64,000 bases of DNA. Source: Margaritifera margaritifera (lineage: Eukaryota > Mollusca > Bivalvia > Unionida > Margaritiferidae). The notes under the pieces are model-generated. The model saw only the letters and a program-made list of their open reading frames with translations. It searched no databases and was not told the origin of the DNA. Positions 57,169-64,000 of the stretch are shown here, in pieces. Every line of letters starts with the position of its first letter. The first letter of the stretch is position 1. The stretch covers positions 6,541,501-6,605,500 of the forward strand of contig JAQPZY010001684.1 in assembly GCA_029931535.1 (NCBI GenBank), given 5' to 3'. The translations under genes and the position numbers were made by a program.

Positions 57169-60100
57169 AGCTCTACTGGCCATAGACCAGAAGAGCTTAT
57201 GTGACGGTCTGTTGTCCGTCGTCTGTCCGTCCGTTAGCACAAGTTTGTTATCGCTACTCCTCCTAATCCACTCGGAGGATTGCCTTGAAATGTTTACACA
57301 CACATTCATCCCATGATCTAGTTGATCCTAAATGAAAATGGAGCTGCTTGGACATCCAATGTTTTCATTAAAAGACTTTTTATGTTGTCCTAAATGAAAA
57401 CGGTGCCGATCTGACGTAAAATATGTCCGCCACAGCAGCAATGCTGAAAATATTGTAATCGCTACTCCTTCTGAATGGATGGTCGTAACATAGGGTTTTC
57501 ACTAACAGACTTATTATGATGTGTAGATGGTCCTACATAAAAATAGTTCCGATCTGACATCCAATATGGCCATCATAGCAGCCATCTCTAAACTCTTGTT
57601 ATCGCAACTCTGCTTGAACCGAAAGTAATATTGATGTGGGGTATTCACTAGAAGATATCACGTGCTGAAAACTAGCGTTAAATCCACAAAACCAAACCAT
57701 GGCGTTATCTCCAGAAGACTTCTTATGATGTCTAGTTGGTCTTAAATGAAGATGGTGTTGATCTGACATCCAATATGGTTGACACAGTGGCCATCTTAAA
57801 AGTCTTGTTATTGGTCCTCCTTCTGATAGAATGGTCATATCAACATGGGGATTCACTGAAATACTTCTTATGATGTCTAGTTGATCCTAAATGACAATGG
57901 TGTCATTCAAATGTCCAATATAGATATCATGGCAGCTATCTTGAAAAATCTTCTTATAGCTGCTTTCCCTAAACGAAAATTATATTGACATGGGGTTTTC
58001 ACCAGAAGACTTATTATGATGTCTAGCTGGTCCTCAAGAAAAATGGTGATGATCTGACATCCAATATGGCCACAGTGACAGTCATCTTGAAAATATTGTT
58101 ATCGGTAGTCCTCTTGAACAGAAAGTCATATCAACGTGGGGTTTTCACTGGAAGACTTTAATGATGTCTAGTTGGTCCCAAATGATAATGGCGCTGATAT
58201 GAGCTCCATGTTGAAAATCTAGTTTTCAAAACTCTTCCTAGATTGATGGTCATATCAACATGTGATTTTCACCAAAAGACTTCTTGTGGTATCTAGTTGG
58301 ACCTAAACGAAAATGGTGCTGATCTTACATCTAATATTGTCAGCATGGCTGCTATCTTGAAAATCTTGTTATTGCTACTTCTCCTCAATGGAAAGTCATA
58401 TCGACATGGGGTTTCACCAGAAGACTTCTTACGATATCTAGTTCGCTTTAAATTAAAATGGTGCTGATCAGACCTTCATTATGGCCACCATGATGATCAT
58501 TTTGAAAATCTTGTTGTTGCTGCTTCCCCAAGATGCTTCCCCAAGATGGATGGTCACATCGACATGGAGTTTTCACTTGAAGACTTGTTAAGATTTTTAG
58601 TTGGTTTTGAACGAAAATGGTGCTGATCTGACGTCCAATATGGCCACCATGGCAGCCATCTTAAAAACTTGCAGGGTCCACGCTAAGGGGCGAAGTTAAC
58701 TTAGCCTCAGCCCCCCCCCCCCCCCAACCCTTATGTTCCAATACAGTGTACTAATTATCAAAGCAGTCTGGAGTCTTCGGTTTTGACGTACTTAAGCGTT
58801 TACTTTCACCTTATCAGAAATATACTTCTTTCATAATGATACCTCTCATTTCATTTGAAGCATTTGTTATTTTAGCAAAGAACGCATATACAATTTTGGT
58901 TTTGGGAGAGATTTTGTCTCAAAAGCTATAAGAATCAAATTGGGGAAAATCATGATGGTATTATAATAAAATTGTTTACTTGCAAGCAAAAATTATTAGA
59001 TTTAGCATGTGATCCTTTTATGAAACTTAAATTGGTAATGTGAATATGCAGAACTTCAATTTTGAATGTGCTGTTTTTGGTTTGGTTTGGCTTGGTACTT
59101 TACAGCACAGCAACAGAAGACATAAAGTTACAGGAGAAGGTTTTATTTTCAATTTATTATCATTCTTTTCATTATTTACAAATTAAGAAAATTAAATATA
59201 CCAGAATAAGTTAAATATCAAGATTCTCTTAAAGGATGGTTGAAAATTTACTGTTAAAATAAAATTGCTTATTTATCATCAGAAAATCCTAATACTTTGA
59301 TATAAATAAAGCAAATGTAGACGATGCTGATTTATTTATGAAATATATTGTAAAATTATGATTTTCTTGTAGAGTTGCAAAAATTATACGAACAAAGAAC
59401 CACCTGTGAACATCAGTAACGACAGCTCCACGTGAAAATGTATACCGCCATACACTATTCTAAACAGTGTTACTGATGCAGTTATCGGCTGTGAGTCATG
59501 TTGTTGTCACGTGCTCATTAGATGACTGGATGTCTGTTATGGCGGGAAGTTGATTTGCTCCGTCAGAATAGTTAGTAAGTATTTTTATGAGGACTTACTG
59601 ATTGGAAAAAAAGAGAATTAGTGAAATGGAGGGTTTTTTTCATGATATAAATCTTTGTTTCAATTCACAACTAATAATGATAGGATTTTCCGACAAATGT
59701 TTATGCCCATATGAATCGGCGTTGATCAGTGTAACAAATGTTGCGGTCATGACGTCATTGACTGAAGTGTTTTCACGAAAACTGGGAGTTTATGACACCG
59801 CGTCAAAACAGAGTAACGTCAGAACGGGGTGGGACGATACATGTAATGCCGACTTTTGAGTCAGTTTTTCTTTCAAAGAGAAATGTCAAAAGTTAGAATA
59901 AGAAATTGTATGTTCTGCGGACACTTTTGGCACTAATTTGATGAACATTAATGCCAGAAAATACACTGCCGAAAATTCGCCCATTCTTCTTGAAAAAATG
60001 AGTGAAAAATAGAATATTCTTGTAGTTCAATCAGAAGTAAATTATGACTCGGCGGACGCATTCAGCTCCAGTACAAACATATTAATAATGCAGTATTTCA

Positions 60101-60708
60101 TTTTACAAACATATGAAAGGACTTCTACTATGAAAAATGTTGCCCATTTTCGACAGTAGCCTATTTTCGAGGTGTCGTTTAATCTTATGCAACAACTATA
60201 ATGAATCAAAATAAGAAAAATTTAAATATTTTGTATACAGTTTTAATATTATTTCATGAGCATTTTAATATCTGACATGAAAATATGCAAAAATAGATGT
60301 TTAAAACTACCATTTTTAACATTTTGTTTTTAACTTTTTACATTCACTTCGCCCTATTTTCGTCTTTTTTTCCCAATTTTGGCTGGAAAAAGAAGTAATT
60401 TCGTCAAAATATTAGAGTTCAGCATGGACCCTGACGTACTATTGCTGCTCATCCTGAATGGATGGTCATATTTACAAGGGATTTTCAGCAAAAGACTTGT
60501 AATGATGTCTAGTTGGTCCTAAATGAAAATGGTGTAGACGGTACATCCAATATGGCTGCTACAGCGGCTAATGTGAAAATCTTGCTATGGCTCAAAAATA
60601 TCAGAGATGATGGTTTCAACAATTATAAAGAAGACATGATCTTATCTTGAATTCCTGGAAATTCTTTTTGGCCGGTAGAGTGTCTGTCCCTTTGAGGGAC
60701 TCTTGTTT
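57169..60708 (+). mobile_element. Repeat-cored element, ~145 bp internal units, split by a later insertion
   Basis: Starts 'agctctactggccatagacc' with 'gtctgtccgtccgtt' nearby and ends 'gagggactcttgttt', a start/end pair common in mollusc dispersed repeats. The body holds about 10 diverged ~145 bp units, each with 'cttatgatgtctagttggtc', 'gatctgacatccaatatggc' and 'atcttgaaaatcttgttatc' words. Anchor words recur near 57723, 57867, 58013, 58160, 58283, 58425, 58585 and, after the insertion, 60500. A tandem core between unique ends recalls bivalve 'pearl'-type/Helitron-associated elements; no transposase is present and the class is inference. Confidence 0.75.
58672..60433. mobile_element. 1.76 kb hAT-like insertion inside the repeat-cored element
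   Basis: Ends 'cagggtccacgct' (58672) and 'agcatggaccctg' (to 60433) are inverted. Removing it restores normal unit spacing (about 153 bp between the flanking anchors). A clean 8 bp duplication is not seen ('aaaacttg' left, 'acgtacta' right), probably degraded. The interior is AT-rich, with a poly(C) run at 58711-58724 and a SINE-tail-like 'ggtttggtttggcttggtac' at 59080. No transposase recognised. Confidence 0.75.
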
Positions 60709-61044
60709 TACACTTATATAAAATATGGTAATTAAGTGTTCCAAAGTTTTCTTTCCACGCCACATTTTCATTCATAAGTGAATTGCTTTCACAAGCTTAC
60801 ATAAATCAGTTATTCAGATGATGTGATATTATTTGTTATTTTTGAGCAAGCTTAAATTTCCCAAGGCAAGTTTTCGGGTGAGCTTGCCCTTGCCAAGACT
60901 AAGCTGACTGTTAGAAAACTCATCCCGCCATGAATTAAGAATGATCAGAAATTTAAAATTCACGAAAATGTTCAATTTACTGATGTTTTAAAAAGGAAGC
61001 TTTTATCAATATTTTCGTCAGTTAAAACACTGCCATTATTCATT
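60709..61044. other. Short spacer between repeat members
   Basis: AT-rich DNA, no gene or clear repeat. Confidence 0.5.
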
Positions 61045-61410
61045 ACTAGCTAACCTGCGTCCGTAGTGTGTTGTGTGATGCGTATCATGTGTCTGTCTAC
61101 ACTTTCCATTATAAATCTCTTCTCAAAAAACACTGGACCAAATTTGACATTAGGCATCCTAGCATAAGGATCATTAAATATTGGACAAATGGTACTGATT
61201 GATGTACCATCAATTATGAACGGAGATACAAAAAACCGTAGAAATCTTGAAACATTTGTTTTCATTACATATGCAGTCAACAACATCGGAAGACATTTCA
61301 GCAGAAAGCATCCTAATGATGCAGATCTCTTGACACACTGCTCTTGCATTTGGTTATTTGGTAGATGACATCAAGGTGAGCGATTTCATGCCCACTTGGG
61401 TCTCTTGTTT
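61045..61410 (+). mobile_element. Second member of the '...ctcttgtt' repeat family (short)
   Basis: Starts near 'ctaacctgcgtccgtagtgt' and ends 'gagcgatttcatgcccactt' + 'gggtctcttgttt'. Same orientation as the element at 57.2 kb. Shares 'cttctcaaaaa.ac' and 'agaaagcatcc' words with the third member. Confidence 0.6.
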
Positions 61411-62289
61411 TCTGCAAATAGCAGTTATTATATCCGTAGTCGACAGTGTTGTCTTGTGCCACTGTTGACAACTTACATATCCGAAGGACTAGTCATGTTA
61501 CTAAGTGACATAATTCTCAATTATTCTTATACATGGAATATACCTATGCAAGTGAAATCTAGTATGGTGTTTTGAAGAACCAAATATAAAAAGATCCTGA
61601 AAGTTCTTTGAGTTCAACATTGTTTTCATTGAAGTTTGTCTGAATACAGACAACTATGCAGACTCAGTACGTCCGTTATGCATCTGAAACAATTGCTTTG
61701 ATTGGATGCTTGCAACAAAATAATAAATTGTGACATCATAATGTTTATCCATATATCATACACAAAGCTTTAAATAGATGGGGAAAATCATTGCAACGGA
61801 GAACATAGCAACTGTGTTAACATTAAATTAATTTTGAAGGAAACAATTTGAATCGCTGTATTCAGAGTTATGTTAAATGAGGTAAAAGTCCTTCGCAGCA
61901 GGAAAACAAACATTTGACAGCAATCTTTTTTTTCTTTTTTAAATAAGAGATGAGTACCCAAGTGGAGTAAATCTTGCTGGAATACATTTATAAGGAATGT
62001 CTTATAAAAATCAAATATGACGGAGAGACCGTAATAGTCGCCGCGTTCAGTCTGAGAAAACGAGATAATGGGTAGTCTGCGTATAAGTTACAAGTAGTCC
62101 GAGTTTTCAGACCCTGAGATTGAACTTTAGTTTCTTGCTCAGAAAGCTTTGAGAATAGAGAACCAGGACTTCATCCACTTCTCAAGGCTTTATAATGTCT
62201 TATCAGATGAAGAGGAGTTATGTGTTTTTAAGCATAACTCAGTCATATCCCAAGACTTTAAGTCTCCTTTTTTTTTTTTTTTTTTTTGT
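61411..62289. other. No recognisable gene
   Basis: AT-rich, T-run near 62269-62288. Nothing coding seen. Confidence 0.55.
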
Positions 62290-62927
62290 TGCTATTCTGG
62301 CCATAAGGCGAAGTGAGCTTATATATGGTAAGGCCCTGTGAACATCAAGCATCGTGCATCATTCATCTGTCAACAACTGCTATTATAAACTTCTCAAAAA
62401 CATCTGGTCCTAACACCAATGTTGACCAAATGTCTGAACATCCTGCAATAAAGGCTTTCAAATTTGTGCAAATGATGCTAATCTGCAATCAAATATGGCC
62501 ACATTACTAAAAATAGAAAATCCTTTAAATGACTTCTTCTCAAAAACTGCTTTACATAATTTGACAGAAAGTATCCAGGCAAAAATGTTTTAAATTTTAT
62601 ACAAATGATGCAGATTTGCCATCAAATATGGATACCGTTACTAAAAATAGAATAACTTTTAAATGACTATTTCTTAAGAAATGCTCCGCAAAATTTGACT
62701 ATGTTTGACAGAAAATATTCTAATATGAAGGGCTTTCAGGGTTGTACAATTGATGCTGATCTGCCATCTGTTATTGCCGCTGTTGCTAAAAATAGAAAAC
62801 CTTTAACAGAATAGAAAGAAATTTCTACAGAAAGCATCCAACATACCCGTATTTCATAGCTGCTGCATTTGGCTGTCCAGCACATGCTAGTCAGGTAAGC
62901 GATTTCGGGTCACTAGGGTCTCTTGTT
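62290..62927 (+). mobile_element. Third member of the '...ctcttgtt' repeat family, ~130 bp internal units
   Basis: Starts 'gctattctggccataaggcg' + 'aagtgagcttat' and ends 'gcgatttcgggtcactaggg' + 'tctcttgtt'. Internal units with 'acttcttctcaaaaactgct', 'aatttgac.gaaa.tatcc' and 'gat.tgccatcaaatatgg' repeat about four times. Confidence 0.7.
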
Positions 62928-63623
62928 AACAATACAAGACTAGTTGTAACGTTACAAACCAACTTCAGTGACATCTCATGGCTTTATTTAATTCTCTTGA
63001 TCTGGACAGTGTAAGACAGGATGCATTGTTTCATACCTACCTCAGTTATATCCCAACACTTTAATCACGCAATGCATATTAAACAATGTTCAAGGAAATT
63101 ATTATCAAAATGAGAGGCTTGCATGTTCTCTTCATTGCATCTAAAAAGAGGTGGCAAAAAAAATTTCATTATGGTGCAGGAGAAAGGCTATTCAGACGTG
63201 TCATGCTTTTTTAATATTGATTTTTTTTTAAAGTTAAATGTAAGAATTCTTGATACATATACTTTGCCTATGGCATGCAGTAACGGTATTCAGTTTAATG
63301 AAGCACAATATAAAATCACAGCTTCAGGTGTATCATCAGTTATAGTTGATAGTTCCTGTTTAAGAAGAAAGGAAAGTACAATGTACATGTAAACCTATCA
63401 AACAGGAAACTATTGTTTTCTTTTTGTACAGATTGTTTTCAGTTAAGTAGAAATTTGGAAAAGATATATCATTAGAAAATAATAAAGAGTAAATATGAAT
63501 AGAAACATATATTAAAATGCTAAAATGTCTGAAATTTGGATTATCTTTTTTCCTGTATAATGATAAAATAAATAAATTGCATGAAGATTTCATATACATT
63601 CTAATTGTGCCTGTACTTTTCAG
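62928..63623. other. Intron upstream of the Hv1 exon
   Basis: AT-rich, ends in the pyrimidine-rich acceptor at 63623. No upstream exon identified. Confidence 0.5.
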
Positions 63624-64000
63624 ATTCAGATGGAAGAATTACACAAATTGAATGATGACTCTGAGAAGGTCATTGAAAGGAAAGACTCTACGAGTTCAGT
63701 CACCTCAGATTCTGATGAAACTAAACAAAAGCCCACCTCATTTAGGGAGAGACTGATCTCCATTCTCCATAACCACAAATTCCAGATTGTCATTATTTGT
63801 ATTGTGATCATTGATTGTTTGCTTGTCGTAGCAGAACTCCTCTTCGACTTAAATATAATACAGACATCTGAACACAGCGTAGTGCCCCACATACTGCATA
63901 CTGCCAGTATTGGAATACTTAGCCTGTTTATTATTGAGCTTCTTTTCCGACTGTATGCATTTAGAGTAGCTTTCTTCCACCACAAGGTAGAGATATTTGA
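63624..64000 (+). CDS. HVCN1: Hv1 voltage-gated proton channel, first visible coding exon (runs off window)
   Basis: Hv1 is a plasma- or endo-membrane channel made of a lone voltage-sensor domain that carries H+ outward on depolarisation. A pyrimidine-rich 3' splice site ends in 'ttttcag' at 63623. The first ATG is at 63630 and the frame stays open to the window end (about 123 residues). Residues 1-40 are a polar, Ser/Asp/Lys-rich cytoplasmic N-terminus. S1 follows (about residues 50-72, 'VIIDCLLVVAELLFDL'). Its Asp corresponds to the known proton-selectivity Asp of S1, and the Glu and second Asp of the family are present. S2 spans about residues 92-115 ('FIIELLFRLYAF') with the conserved Glu; the family's usual Lys is Arg here. 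The S1-S2 loop keeps a His ('HILHTAS') at the place of a zinc-binding His. The closing 'FFHHKVEIF' is typical of the S2-S3 link. S3, the S4 arginines and the coiled coil lie beyond the window. 5' UTR exons must lie upstream; none is certain. Confidence 0.93.
   Translation, partial: MQMEELHKLNDDSEKVIERKDSTSSVTSDSDETKQKPTSFRERLISILHNHKFQIVIICIVIIDCLLVVAELLFDLNIIQTSEHSVVPHILHTASIGILSLFIIELLFRLYAFRVAFFHHKVEIF

Noticed and set aside
59440..59590. Possible 5' non-coding exon of Hv1 with a strong donor 'gtaagtat' near 59575
   Set aside because: It lies inside the hAT-like insertion and has no supporting evidence; kept only as a note for RNA-seq checking.
63626..63985. 119-codon minus-strand frame at the right edge
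   Set aside because: It is the antisense shadow of the Hv1 exon.

Overview
The window looks like nuclear DNA from a marine invertebrate, most likely a mollusc. It is AT-rich, intron-rich and full of microsatellites, with no sign of operons or ribosome binding sites. The mollusc call is an inference from three things: long '...ggccat...gagcttat ... ctcttgtt' repeats with internal tandem units (the style of bivalve 'pearl'-like elements), several animal-type retroelement classes side by side (RTE-like LINE, tRNA SINE, Penelope-like, DIRS), and a metazoan Hv1 proton-channel exon at the right edge. No species can be named.

Layout. 0-8.7 kb: mostly non-coding, with two copies of one tRNA-derived SINE (1.66-1.79 kb minus, 3.61-3.80 kb plus) and a broken non-LTR reverse transcriptase on the minus strand (4.2-5.63 kb). 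8.8-10.3 kb: capsid-like remnants of a Polinton/Maverick-type element, frameshifted. 10.3-20 kb: non-coding but structured: a 3 x 55 bp array, a CpG-rich repeat patch at 13.3-14.0 kb, a duplicated ~650 bp block with matching compound microsatellites, a ~90 bp-arm inverted repeat, a ~325 bp direct duplication and a ~100 bp palindrome. 20.1-28.9 kb: decayed exon-like pieces of an unrecognised plus-strand gene, one of them split by a 1.54 kb fold-back transposon with an 11 bp target duplication. The same stretch holds a 1.4 kb hAT-like element and a 48 bp minisatellite split into two blocks. 30.9-32.3 kb: 3' part of a RecQ-like helicase pseudogene, interrupted by a MITE. 32.54-38.75 kb: an almost complete DIRS retrotransposon with inverted terminal repeats and internal complementary region, but dead (frameshifts, altered catalytic residues). 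39.7-45.8 kb: exons of an unrecognised minus-strand gene whose introns hold several MITEs. 47.3-53.1 kb: an element with ~340-355 bp inverted terminal repeats enclosing minisatellites and a Penelope-like RT fragment. 57.2-62.9 kb: three same-orientation members of one repeat family, the largest built from ~145 bp units and split by a 1.76 kb hAT-like insertion. 63.62 kb to the end: the first visible coding exon of an Hv1 voltage-gated proton channel, the only clearly intact gene.

Most of the remaining sequence is non-coding. Long open frames over (TA)n, (CT)n and minisatellites whose unit length is a multiple of three are artefacts. The main story is serial and nested transposon insertion into old gene copies. 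Several insertions have precise boundaries and target duplications, so their relative order can be read.
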